Below, in pieces: positions 8,369 to 16,719 of a stretch of 64,000 nucleotides of DNA. The DNA is from Armatimonadota bacterium (GTDB lineage: Bacteria > Armatimonadota > Fimbriimonadia > Fimbriimonadales > Fimbriimonadaceae). Each line of letters opens with the position of its first letter. Position 1 is the first letter of the stretch. Both the position numbers and the translations under genes were made by a program. A model generated the notes under the pieces. It searched no databases, had not been told where the DNA came from, and saw only the letters and a program-made list of their open reading frames with translations. The DNA lies in contig JAFDWX010000005.1 in NCBI GenBank assembly GCA_018268255.1, positions 372,001-436,000 of the forward strand. The letters are read 5' to 3'.

Positions 8369-9613
8369 ATGAGATCTGCTTGCTATCTGGGTGCAATGTT
8401 GATCGTCGTGTTATCGGGATGTGCTGGGCACTCCAGCAGACACGCTCAACAAAAGAGTGAAACTCTAGCAAGCTTTTATGAGAAGCTCCCTAAGTGGAAG
8501 GCATCCGATAAGGCAATTCTCAGGTCTCACCGTGCCTTTGCCCAGAATTTTCTTCGTGCAACCCTAGCACACCATCCAAAGGATAATCTGGTCTTCTCCC
8601 CTTCCTCCATCGTTGAATGTCTGACGATGTTGAGACTTGGTTCCTCTGGCGAATGCAACCAGGTGCTCGAGAAGATCCTCAGTCAGGTTTCCGATGCAGA
8701 AATCTGCTCGAAAAGCTACCAAGTCCGAGGTCACAACTTCGTGTCCTTTGAGCCAGTACTGCAACGGGCCAATGGGATCTGGACGACTCAGGCGATTGAG
8801 CCCAGTTACGTACGGTCGATCCAGAGCCTGTATTCAGCGCGGGCGACCTCGACGCATTTTCCCAAACCTGCCTTGCGGGAGATCAACACCTTCGTAAAGG
8901 AGAACACTCAAGGAGTGATCCCCACTATCGTCACGGAAGAAGACCTCACAGAAGACACCGACATGGTTCTGGTTAACACTCTTCACTTCTTAGATGAGTG
9001 GGCACAGGAATTTGCTCTGAATGCCACATCTAGGAGAGAATTCTTGACTGGCAAACGGAAGAAGGTGATGGTTCAGATGATGAGGAAGTCCGAAGCGAAC
9101 GTGAGTTATTTCGAGAACACCCTTTATCAATCGATACGATTACCCTACCGCTCTGGTATTGAGATGGCTGTGCTGTTACCCAAAAGGGGAAAAACCATTG
9201 ATGAATTGGTGAATAAAGGTGAGATTCTCAACTTTCCAACGAAGACATTTTCCTATCGTACAGGAAACGTGCAGCTCCCGAAGTGGCGACATGAGTACAC
9301 CACAGACATTAGGTCGTACTTGACGGCTCGGGGAGGCAAGAAGCTATTCGCGTTTTCCAGAGATTGGCCCAAATTCGGTAGAGATGCTTTCAAAGTAACA
9401 AAGGTTTTGCATTGTGCGAAGATAGCGGTTGACGAACGCAAAACAGAAGCAGCTGCCGCGACCGCCGTCGTCGCTGAAGAGTGGAAGGCCGTGGACGAGT
9501 CACCGGAAAAGCCGTTCCAGTTCATCGCTGACCATCCGTTCCTGTACATGATTCTTGCTCCTGATGGCGACCCCCTGTTTGTGGGCGTCTTGAACGATCC
9601 CACACAGCAGTAG
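8369..9613 (+). CDS. Serpin-family serine protease inhibitor, predicted lipoprotein
   Basis: A 414-residue serpin. The N-terminus is a lipoprotein signal (hydrophobic core, then LSGC at about residue 17), placing it on the outside of a membrane. Serpin landmarks: KDNLVFSPSSI, VNTLHFLDEWAQEF, the hinge TEAAAATAVV that inhibitory serpins need for loop insertion, and the C-terminal FIADHPFLYMI and DPLFVGVLNDP strands. The residues before the hinge are RK rather than the usual EG, so inhibitory activity is likely but not certain. A -10-like TATATT ends 6 nt before the ATG, which suggests a leaderless mRNA. Bacterial serpins are patchily distributed and often thought to be acquired. Confidence 0.9.
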   Translation: MRSACYLGAMLIVVLSGCAGHSSRHAQQKSETLASFYEKLPKWKASDKAILRSHRAFAQNFLRATLAHHPKDNLVFSPSSIVECLTMLRLGSSGECNQVLEKILSQVSDAEICSKSYQVRGHNFVSFEPVLQRANGIWTTQAIEPSYVRSIQSLYSARATSTHFPKPALREINTFVKENTQGVIPTIVTEEDLTEDTDMVLVNTLHFLDEWAQEFALNATSRREFLTGKRKKVMVQMMRKSEANVSYFENTLYQSIRLPYRSGIEMAVLLPKRGKTIDELVNKGEILNFPTKTFSYRTGNVQLPKWRHEYTTDIRSYLTARGGKKLFAFSRDWPKFGRDAFKVTKVLHCAKIAVDERKTEAAAATAVVAEEWKAVDESPEKPFQFIADHPFLYMILAPDGDPLFVGVLNDPTQQ

Positions 9614-9722
9614 GCGAACAGCACGCCGTACTCCCTTCCAGAGTTTCGTTTTCGACCCATAGAGCCTCGGCTTCGAAGGTCGCAGGCGCTATCGAAAGGC
9701 AAAGACGACTAAAATCAACCCT

Positions 9723-10865
9723 ATGCGCTTTGCCACCCGTGCTCTCCGAGTCGCCCAAGAACCCGACAAGCAGTATCAGGCTGTCATCAACCCGATTTAT
9801 CAAAGCTCGACCTTTGCGTGGGACAACCTCGACACCATTCCCAAAATCGATTACACGCGGTGTCAAAACCCCAATAGGCAGACTCTGGAGCAGGTTATCG
9901 CGGCTCTGGAGAACGGCAACCATTGCACCGTGTTCGGCTCGGGGATGGCGGCCGTCACCGCGGTGTTTAGCCTGCTGCAAGCGGGCGACCATATCGCGAT
10001 GGCGAGCGACATCTACGGCGGCACTCACCGGCTTTGCACGACGGTTTTGCCGCGCCAGGGCATCACCATGACGGAGTTCGATGCCTCTAAACCCGAGACC
10101 CTGGACCAAGCCGTCAATTCGAACACCAAGATGGTGATTTTCGAGTCGCCGACCAACCCGAATCTGCGCATCATGGATATCCGCAAGATTGTGGAGCGAG
10201 CGAAAGCCCACGGCCTGTGGGTGGCGTTCGATAACACCTTCGCTTCCCCTGCGCTCCAAAATCCGTTGGACCTCGGTGCAGACTTGGTTATTCACTCCAC
10301 AACCAAGTACCTTGGGGGCCATAGCGATGTCGTCGGAGGTGCGGTCGTCACCAAAGATCAGGAGTTGGGCAACGCCATGTTCGAGTGGATCAAGAACACG
10401 GGTGCCATTCCGAGCCCATTCGATTGCTGGTTGACCCTCCGAGGAGTCAAAACGCTGGAATGTCGCATGCGCACCCACTGCGCAAACGCCCAAGCCGTTG
10501 CAGAATTTTTGGAAGCCCATCCCAAAATCAGCAAGGTTCACTATCCTGGGCTCAAGTCCAACCCGGAGCATGCGCTTGCTACTGCGCAGATGACCGGCTT
10601 TGGTGGAATGGTCTCCTGCGAGGTCGCAGGTCCCGCCACTAACGCGCGAGCCGTCGCCGAGAGCCTCAAAGTGTTTCTTCTGGCGGAAAGCCTCGGCGGA
10701 GTGGAATCCCTTGTAGGGTATCCCCCGTTGATGTCGCACGCCGGAATGACCGAGGACCAGCGGGTCGAACGAGGGATTCCGCCCACGATGCTCCGACTCA
10801 GCATCGGTCTGGAGGACCCCACCGACCTGATCGAGGATTTGGAGCAAGCTCTGGCGACCATTTAG
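9723..10865 (+). CDS. Cys/Met metabolism PLP-dependent enzyme (cystathionine gamma-synthase/lyase type)
   Basis: A 380-residue fold-type I PLP enzyme. It shows YQSSTFAW, TRCQNPNRQTLE, FGSGMAAVTAVF, the ESPTNPNLRI loop and the Schiff-base lysine in HSTTKYLGGHSDVVGG. The family includes cystathionine gamma-synthase (MetB), gamma-lyase and O-acetylhomoserine sulfhydrylase; sequence alone does not separate them, although the length fits MetB/CGL better than the longer sulfhydrylases. There is no adjacent met or cys gene. A -10-like TAAAAT lies 7 nt before the ATG. Confidence 0.92.
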   Translation: MRFATRALRVAQEPDKQYQAVINPIYQSSTFAWDNLDTIPKIDYTRCQNPNRQTLEQVIAALENGNHCTVFGSGMAAVTAVFSLLQAGDHIAMASDIYGGTHRLCTTVLPRQGITMTEFDASKPETLDQAVNSNTKMVIFESPTNPNLRIMDIRKIVERAKAHGLWVAFDNTFASPALQNPLDLGADLVIHSTTKYLGGHSDVVGGAVVTKDQELGNAMFEWIKNTGAIPSPFDCWLTLRGVKTLECRMRTHCANAQAVAEFLEAHPKISKVHYPGLKSNPEHALATAQMTGFGGMVSCEVAGPATNARAVAESLKVFLLAESLGGVESLVGYPPLMSHAGMTEDQRVERGIPPTMLRLSIGLEDPTDLIEDLEQALATI

Positions 10866-10942
10866 GCCCAGTCAACGAAAAAGACGATTTCGTTTCCGCC
10901 TTGTGGTGCGTCGTTAGAGCCGTTCTGCCCGTCCCGATTGGT

Positions 10943-11617
10943 ATGAATTCTCGCGCTCTGGTGGCTGAGTTTCTGGGCACTTTTGCACTCCTGTTTATCG
11001 GAGTGGGTTCCATCGCTGGTGGGGCCATGGTTCCAGGTGGTGGTTTGGTGGTGCCAGCTCTTGCTCATGGGCTTGCCATTGCATGTATGGCCAGCGCGGT
11101 CGGACATGTCAGCGGGGGCCACTTCAACCCTGCGGTCACGCTCGCCCTTGTCGCCACCGGACGTTTCAAGGCTGCCGATTCGGTCGGCTACATCATCGCT
11201 CAAATCGCTGGCGCGATTGCGGGTACAGCTTTGGTGGGTTACTGCGTCGGAACATCCTCCATCAGCTCGATCCAGCATGGAATTCCTGCGCTAGGTTCTG
11301 GCATCACCATGGGCCAAGGGTTTGTAGCCGAAGTTGTCCTTACGTTCTTCTTGATGTTTGTGATCATGGGCACGGCAACCGACTCAAAGGCGCCAAAAAT
11401 GGGGGCTTTGTTCATCGGCCTCACGGTCACTTTGGATATTTTCATGGGCGGTCCGATCTGCGGTGCATCCATGAATCCCGCCCGGTACTTGGGACCATCG
11501 GTCGTATCTGGAAACTTTGCCAATATCGCGCTGTACATCATCGCGCCCATTCTCGGGGCTGCACTTGCCGCGTTGGTCTACGACAAGGCTGTGCGAGGCG
11601 AAGAAGCTCAGTCGTGA
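10943..11617 (+). CDS. Aquaporin / MIP-family channel
   Basis: A 224-residue six-helix channel with two NPA boxes, GGHFNPAVT and GASMNPARYLGP, which meet in mid-membrane to form the pore. The ATG at 10943 (MNSRALVAEFLGTF) is chosen because the family begins with this helix; the upstream extension lacks sense. Pore-lining residues around the second NPA (R in NPARYLGP) match water-selective aquaporins more than glycerol facilitators, which carry NPARDxGPR; this distinction is inferred. It lies between the PLP enzyme and the FAD oxidoreductase on the same strand. Confidence 0.94.
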   Translation: MNSRALVAEFLGTFALLFIGVGSIAGGAMVPGGGLVVPALAHGLAIACMASAVGHVSGGHFNPAVTLALVATGRFKAADSVGYIIAQIAGAIAGTALVGYCVGTSSISSIQHGIPALGSGITMGQGFVAEVVLTFFLMFVIMGTATDSKAPKMGALFIGLTVTLDIFMGGPICGASMNPARYLGPSVVSGNFANIALYIIAPILGAALAALVYDKAVRGEEAQS

Positions 11618-11650
11618 CGCTGTTCTTGAGATAGCCGATACACTGCAGTT

Positions 11651-12928
11651 ATGCGAGTAGCTGTGGTCGGATTGGGGCCAGCCGGGTGTCGTGCGGCGAT
11701 GCTTCTGGCACGAGCAGGGGTTGACACCACGCTGTTCGAGGCTCGCGACCGCGTCGGCGGCCGCATGCATACCATCCAGCTCGATGACGGCTTCTACGAG
11801 GCCGGAGCTGAGTGGATTGATCGCGACCACCATCGGGTCATCGACCTTCTCGCGGAGCTTAACCAACAGCCTTCCGACCATGGGATGTGGCCGGGCAACG
11901 TTTGGTATCGAGGCAGTCGTTCGGATGAAGAAAGCCTCTGGCCAGATGTACAGAAGGATGTGGCTCGCGTCGAGGAGGCTGCGGACTATCTCTGCGCCGA
12001 TCTGGAACCCGATCCCTGGGAAAATTTCCTATATCCCAACCTCGATCAGCAGACTCTGGGCAAGTTTCTCGACAGCCAATGCCTGAGCGCCCGAGGACGA
12101 TGGTGGATGGAGGCCATCTACCGGTCGGATGAAGGCGAAGATACGGACAAAACCGGTTTGCTGGGTTGGCTTTGCGGCAGGCTCAACGATTTGGACCGAG
12201 ACAAGGACGCCATGAGCGCGTATCGCTTCCCCGAAGGTGCGCAGAGATTTTGCGAGCGAATGATCGAATCGACGGGTCTCACTCCCCACTTTGGCAGCGT
12301 ATTGAAGAGAGTGGAGATGGAAGGAGATCTTGCGATTCTCTACTTTGAGACCCACCACGACTCGTTTGACCGTGTCATCCTCACTCTTCCCCCGCCAGCT
12401 TTGCGACGAGTCGTTTTCGATCCCCCCCTCTACGATATCAAAGAGGCTGCGATCGGTGAAATCGGAATGAGTCGCGTGATCAAAATCGCTCTCGAGTTTG
12501 AATCCAAATTCTGGGTGGGAACCGGATGGAAAGGAAGGGGTTTCTCCGATAAACCTATCCAGCAGTTTTGGGACTCTTCCCGAGGAGATGCCGCCGTGAT
12601 CTCAGCCTATATTTGCGGGAACGAAGCCGAGATCTTGAGAAAAGATCCTTACGCAGTGGAGCAAACCCTAGGTCAACTCGATACCATGTTGCCCGGAGCC
12701 AAGGCGAGCTTTAAGAGCGGCAGAGTTTCCGATTGGATCTCAGAACCATATTCCTGTGGAGGGTTTCCGTATCTGCCTCCAAACTACGCACTAGGTCCTA
12801 TGAGCGCCCTTTTCGGCCCTGATCGGCGCATTCATTTTGCTGGAGATGCTACAACCTTGCGAATGGGATTTGTCGAGGGAGCTCTGGAGAGCGCCGAGCG
12901 AGCGGTTCAAGAGGTTCTGAATGCGTGA
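11651..12928 (+). CDS. FAD-dependent flavin-containing amine oxidase family protein
   Basis: A 425-residue flavoprotein. A dinucleotide-binding motif starts at residue 3 (VAVVGLGPAGCRAAMLLARAG), followed by the acidic strand end FEARDRVGGRMHT typical of amine oxidases and protoporphyrinogen oxidase-like enzymes. The C-terminal FAD motif is IHFAGDATTLRMGFVEGALES. The substrate amine is not predictable. A TACACT hexamer lies 6 nt before the ATG. The 3' end overlaps the amidohydrolase start by 8 nt, so the two are co-translated and may act in one catabolic route. Confidence 0.88.
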   Translation: MRVAVVGLGPAGCRAAMLLARAGVDTTLFEARDRVGGRMHTIQLDDGFYEAGAEWIDRDHHRVIDLLAELNQQPSDHGMWPGNVWYRGSRSDEESLWPDVQKDVARVEEAADYLCADLEPDPWENFLYPNLDQQTLGKFLDSQCLSARGRWWMEAIYRSDEGEDTDKTGLLGWLCGRLNDLDRDKDAMSAYRFPEGAQRFCERMIESTGLTPHFGSVLKRVEMEGDLAILYFETHHDSFDRVILTLPPPALRRVVFDPPLYDIKEAAIGEIGMSRVIKIALEFESKFWVGTGWKGRGFSDKPIQQFWDSSRGDAAVISAYICGNEAEILRKDPYAVEQTLGQLDTMLPGAKASFKSGRVSDWISEPYSCGGFPYLPPNYALGPMSALFGPDRRIHFAGDATTLRMGFVEGALESAERAVQEVLNA

Positions 12929-14387
12929 GGTTGTAAGAGGGCGAGCCTACCCAGACCAGCAACCCATTGAGATCATTCTTGATAACGGGATTATCCAGGC
13001 CAAAAGACAAATCGCGGTGGTTGAGGACCTGCCTTGGCTGGTGCCGGGCTTTATCGACAACCACTGCCATATTCTTCCGGCCGGCCTCTTCATGCAGCGC
13101 GTCGATTTGGGCGAGTGCCAAAGCCATGAGGAAGTGATCGAAAAACTTAGGCATCGGGCGGCCTCTACGGAGCCGGGGCGATGGATCCTGGCGACAAACT
13201 ACGACCAAAACAAGTATGACGGCGGACACATGCACCGGTCGCAACTCGACCAAGCGAGTCTGAAGCATCCGATTCAGTTGCGTCACGTCAACGGACACGC
13301 CGGAGTAGCCAATTCCCTTGCCCTTCAGGTGGCCGGGGTTAACAGCTCTACTCCCGATCCCAGAGGCGGAGCCTTCGTCCGAGACTCTTCCGGGGAACTC
13401 ACAGGAGTGTTGCTTGAAACGGCCCATGAAGCAGTCGATGCGTCGATCCCCAAACCCACGCAATCGGAAATGGTTGACGCCATTGTCGCCGCTTGCGACC
13501 AGATGAAAACCCAGCTCCTGGTAGGCGCGAGTGACATGCAGACCGGTCGCTATAACCTTGAGGACGAACTGCACGCCTATCGGATCGCGAGTGAGATCTC
13601 CGGGTTTCCCATGCGGCTCTATCTCCAATGGAGCACCATGTTCGGGCCTCGAGCCATGGATCCCGGAAAATTGCGAGAGCTGACCAACGCGATGAATCCA
13701 GAGCTATGCAGAGTCGCCGGGATCAAGATCTTTGCAGATGGCGCCCTCGGTTCGCGAACCGCAGCCATCTACGGTCAATTTCAAGGCTCCGACCAGCAAT
13801 CCATTGATGAAGGAACGCTTATCTACCCTCCGGATCGTTTGAGACAAATGGTCAAAGTGGCAAGCGATGCGGGATATCAAGTCAGCGTTCACGCCATTGG
13901 CGACCGTGCATCCGACCTCGTGATGGATGCCTTTGAGTCCACCGACATGCCTTCTCGGCATCGTCTGGAGCACGCCATGATGCTCAGCGATGCCCAGATC
14001 GAACGGCTGGCGAATATCGGCTGCCATGTGACCATGCAACCGGAATTCCTGACGCGGTTTAAGCACACCTATTTGAAAAATCTCGGTCCGGAACGCGCCG
14101 CGTCTTTGTTCCGCTTCCGATCGGTCAGTGAGGCCGGAATTCGGCTGAGTCTAAGTTCAGATAGGCCTATCGTGGCGGGGCACGCACTGGACACCATCGA
14201 AGCTGCGGTCAATCGCCCAGAGGGCTATGATCCCGCAGAATGCCTACCCCTTTCAAGCGCGGCTTTAGGACTTTGGTCCTTTGCCGCAGAGGCGAACGAA
14301 GACAGCTTTCCTTCGCCATTTGAACCTAAAACAAGGGCACAGTTCAACATTTTGAAAGAATTACCTGCACTGCTATCAGGTTTCTGA
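12921..14387 (+). CDS. Amidohydrolase family protein (YtcJ-like)
   Basis: A 488-residue metal-dependent hydrolase of the amidohydrolase superfamily. It shows VPGFIDNHCHI (HxH metal ligands), a conserved Lys region KIFADGALGSRTA, HAIGDRASDLVMDAFE and RHRLEHAMML, then SSDRPIVAG with the final metal-ligand Asp. This order matches the YtcJ/exoenzyme-regulatory AepA group, whose members cleave amide bonds in varied substrates; no specific substrate is indicated. Coupled to the FAD oxidoreductase through an 8-nt overlap. A hairpin at 14391-14407 follows the stop. Confidence 0.88.
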   Translation: MREVVRGRAYPDQQPIEIILDNGIIQAKRQIAVVEDLPWLVPGFIDNHCHILPAGLFMQRVDLGECQSHEEVIEKLRHRAASTEPGRWILATNYDQNKYDGGHMHRSQLDQASLKHPIQLRHVNGHAGVANSLALQVAGVNSSTPDPRGGAFVRDSSGELTGVLLETAHEAVDASIPKPTQSEMVDAIVAACDQMKTQLLVGASDMQTGRYNLEDELHAYRIASEISGFPMRLYLQWSTMFGPRAMDPGKLRELTNAMNPELCRVAGIKIFADGALGSRTAAIYGQFQGSDQQSIDEGTLIYPPDRLRQMVKVASDAGYQVSVHAIGDRASDLVMDAFESTDMPSRHRLEHAMMLSDAQIERLANIGCHVTMQPEFLTRFKHTYLKNLGPERAASLFRFRSVSEAGIRLSLSSDRPIVAGHALDTIEAAVNRPEGYDPAECLPLSSAALGLWSFAAEANEDSFPSPFEPKTRAQFNILKELPALLSGF

Positions 14388-14390
14388 AGG

Positions 14391-14417
14391 GCGAATGGCA
14401 CATTCGCGAACTTTTCT
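14391..14417 (+). terminator. Probable terminator of the amidohydrolase operon
   Basis: GCGAATG-GCA-CATTCGC forms a perfect 7-bp hairpin 4 nt after the stop codon, followed by a T-rich tract (GAACTTTTCTT). The tract is not a clean T-run, so termination may be partial. Confidence 0.5.
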
Positions 14418-14547
14418 TAAAGGAGGGACGTTCTAATAATTGAGCTTAACGCTCAAGATCAAGCCAAGTAGCGAAAGCCAACGAGCAAAATCTCTCCTCC
14501 AACCAAGCAGAACCCCCCGGCCCCCCTCAGCCGGGGGACTTTTTTTG
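14418..14547 (+). ncRNA. Candidate small RNA between two hairpins
   Basis: About 130 nt between the amidohydrolase terminator and a very strong terminator hold no convincing ORF. The stretch carries AAAGGAGGGA at its 5' end, a perfect hairpin TTGAGC-TTAAC-GCTCAA (about 14441-14457) and a partly complementary TCTCTCCTCC at about 14491-14500. It ends in the hairpin at 14514-14537. No promoter consensus is obvious and it matches no RNA family I recognise; it could instead be extended 3' UTR of the operon. Confidence 0.25.
14514..14546 (+). terminator. Strong rho-independent terminator
   Basis: CCCCCGGC (14514-14521) pairs with GCCGGGGG (14530-14537) and is followed by T7 at 14540-14546. The T-run is on the plus strand, so it ends transcription coming from the amidohydrolase side and shields the convergent PilZ gene. 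Confidence 0.85.
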
Positions 14548-14548
14548 C

Positions 14549-15223
14549 CTAGTTGAAGTTGCTGAGCACAACGTCGATGGGAATGGGTGGGAGCGGATCC
14601 ACGAATCGTACTCGGATCATCGTTCCAGTTCTGGCTCCGATGTCAATTGGAGACGCGTCCAGTACCCATCCCAACACGCAAGCGTGAAAGAGCGGGATAT
14701 GGACCTTGATCACATCTCCGGCGGAAAACGGAAAGAAAGTTTGGAACCGGGCTCCGTTTACGGAGAGATCCATCAGCTCGCCCCACTCCTCGTTCAAGGA
14801 AACTTGGGTGCCCGCAAATCGCTCGGACCGGGGTTCCTCCCGCCGGTCCAGAACCATGGGATCGCTGGGGCGCGCAACAACAAACGTGTGCGTGACCGGA
14901 TCTCGGTGGATGACCTGGGTTCGGAAAATGATGACCCCCTTGGGTCTGGGTATCTCGATTGTCAAGGATAGGCCGACACGAAGGGGCACATAGGCGTCGC
15001 GAAGGATCGGAGAGCTAAAAAGGAGGTTCTTCCCCTGGGCGCCAAGAAATCGGGCCCGATACATACCGCATTCAGACTTCATGCGAACAGGAGCATCGTG
15101 CTCCACTTGATCCAAGGCGTGCCGTTTCTTGCTAAGTTTGAGCACCGTGACGGCGTAACCGGCCGCGAGCGCACCCATGAATGATAGGGCCACGATCTGT
15201 ATCGCCTGCAGCGCACTCGTCAA
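14549..15223 (-). CDS. Membrane-anchored PilZ-domain protein (c-di-GMP receptor candidate)
   Basis: 224 residues: an N-terminal membrane helix (about residues 7-29), a YcgR-like N-terminal beta domain (about 45-120), then a PilZ domain. The c-di-GMP ligands are intact: REEPR fits RxxxR and DLSVNG fits (D/N)xSxxG. Such proteins relay c-di-GMP to motility or polysaccharide secretion. The C-terminus (VRFVDPLPPI) resembles the end of YcgR-like proteins. It lies 10 nt downstream of the TPR protein stop on the same strand and may be the last gene of that unit. Confidence 0.85.
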   Translation of the reverse strand: MTSALQAIQIVALSFMGALAAGYAVTVLKLSKKRHALDQVEHDAPVRMKSECGMYRARFLGAQGKNLLFSSPILRDAYVPLRVGLSLTIEIPRPKGVIIFRTQVIHRDPVTHTFVVARPSDPMVLDRREEPRSERFAGTQVSLNEEWGELMDLSVNGARFQTFFPFSAGDVIKVHIPLFHACVLGWVLDASPIDIGARTGTMIRVRFVDPLPPIPIDVVLSNFN

Positions 15224-15233
15224 GCTAGATGCC

Positions 15234-16718
15234 TCACTTCCCAGTTAATTCGCGTTGGTATTCAGCAACAATCAACTGGTTCTGCTTGAGGGCTTCAGAG
15301 AGAGTAAGTTCAGATTCGGCGGCCAAATCGGCATCTCCCTTCTGGGCTGCCTCAAAGCACTCACCTGCCGCTTGGAGGAGCAGCGCTCCCATCAAGCGTC
15401 GTTGTTGATGCGACCCATTGTGGATTGTCGGCGGGAGCATGCCGTCTATAAAGGCCGAAACCGACTCGGCAATGGATTTGATCTTCGCAGCTCGAGAAAT
15501 GGAGTCGGGCGAATTCGGATCGGATTGCACCAAGCGCGAGGCATCTCGAAACTGAGCGGCGAAAAGATCCCAACGGCTAGAGCAAAGCCGCATTAACCAG
15601 CCATAGACCAATGGATCGATAGACTTGGAGAGGCGCATGCCTTCCAGCGCTGCAAGTACCTGATCGCTATGACCCTGCCATGCCTCGCAGTAGGCAAGGC
15701 CACCCCAGCCTTCGTAAGTCGGTTTCTTTTCGAGCGAGGCCCTGAAGCTGTCGGTGGCGGCACTCAACCGATCTGCGACCGCGTCAACCATTCCCTGAAG
15801 TAACTGAGTCTCCTCGTTATCCCCTACGCGTGCCTTAAGCTCGTTCAGGGCGCCCTGAGCTGGAGTAGCTTTTCCCACCATGAGCCACAGCCGAGCCGAT
15901 GTTCCCAGCATCGCAGGGTCCTGCGCGCCCAAATCGGCGAATCGTTGTGCCTCCTGCTCAGCCAAACCGGGCTCATTGATCTGGAGCAACGCCGTCACCA
16001 ATCGAATTCGAAGGCCTGTGTCTTCCGGAAGTTCGTCCACACCTTGCCGGAGACGAAGGGCAGCTTCCAGTGGCATCCCCTGCCGCAGAAATGCATCGGC
16101 TTCCTGAATGACCCTTGCGGGATCGACCGTTCTAGTTTCCGCTGGTGGGTCTGGAACTTCTGGTCGCGGAACTGTCGGCAGATTCGGCTGATCCGCCATG
16201 GGAGGTTCGCTCTTGGCGATATTTTTGAATGGCCCTTGGATGAGCAAGTTGACCCATGTGTTGGCCACGCTCATCCCTCCGCTCACCCAGTCTGGAAGGC
16301 CGTTTACCGTACATTTCAAACGCTGCGTGTTTACCCACGTCGCCTTGGTCGAGTCTTTTCGAAACAGATTGCATGCGCCGACCGCTTCTCCCGCGATTTT
16401 GAGGCCCGAGATGACCATCAGATAGTCGGCGTTCGCAGCGTTGACCGCCTTTCGCATCTCAGATTCATTGGGGGTTTGGATGCCTTTTGGGGCGAAACCA
16501 GATTCAACCCACTTAAGGAAGATCGGATCGGACTCGGACCAGATGACAGGTTGCACTCGGCTATCTTCCACGAGCAGTTGCGCAAGCGGTTTTGCGATCT
16601 GGACATTAGGATCCATGCCGTCGGATTCGGGAGCGTATTGCTGAACGATGAGGACGACGGGACGCGCATGGACGGCAATGGATAACGTCCCCAACACGAG
16701 CAGGAGAAGCGTCCTCAA
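15234..16718 (-). CDS. Secreted TPR-like protein of unknown function
   Basis: 494 residues if translation begins at the TTG at 16718, which sits 4 nt after GGGAGGG and just past the stop of the gene before it; a longer frame would overlap that gene in another phase. The new N-terminus is a clear signal peptide (RTLLLLVLGTLSIAVHA). Residues about 20-190 resemble a periplasmic domain dealing with VVLIVQQYAPESDG; a proline-rich linker follows, then helical repeats (about 235-450, for example DAFLRQGMPLEAALRLRQG, AGLAEQEAQRFADLG) of TPR type. No enzyme motif is seen. Co-transcribed with the zinc-ribbon TPR protein upstream. Confidence 0.7.
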   Translation of the reverse strand: MRTLLLLVLGTLSIAVHARPVVLIVQQYAPESDGMDPNVQIAKPLAQLLVEDSRVQPVIWSESDPIFLKWVESGFAPKGIQTPNESEMRKAVNAANADYLMVISGLKIAGEAVGACNLFRKDSTKATWVNTQRLKCTVNGLPDWVSGGMSVANTWVNLLIQGPFKNIAKSEPPMADQPNLPTVPRPEVPDPPAETRTVDPARVIQEADAFLRQGMPLEAALRLRQGVDELPEDTGLRIRLVTALLQINEPGLAEQEAQRFADLGAQDPAMLGTSARLWLMVGKATPAQGALNELKARVGDNEETQLLQGMVDAVADRLSAATDSFRASLEKKPTYEGWGGLAYCEAWQGHSDQVLAALEGMRLSKSIDPLVYGWLMRLCSSRWDLFAAQFRDASRLVQSDPNSPDSISRAAKIKSIAESVSAFIDGMLPPTIHNGSHQQRRLMGALLLQAAGECFEAAQKGDADLAAESELTLSEALKQNQLIVAEYQRELTGK

Positions 16719-16719
16719 C

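Noticed and set aside
9522-10847. A 441-codon minus-strand frame across the serpin end and the PLP enzyme
   Set aside because: Low-complexity, His/Gly/Arg-rich translation antisense to an enzyme with intact PLP motifs.
14418-14547. c-di-GMP or SRP RNA in the intergenic stretch before the PilZ gene
   Set aside because: The conserved bases of c-di-GMP riboswitches and of the SRP loop are absent, and the element is on the opposite strand to the PilZ gene.
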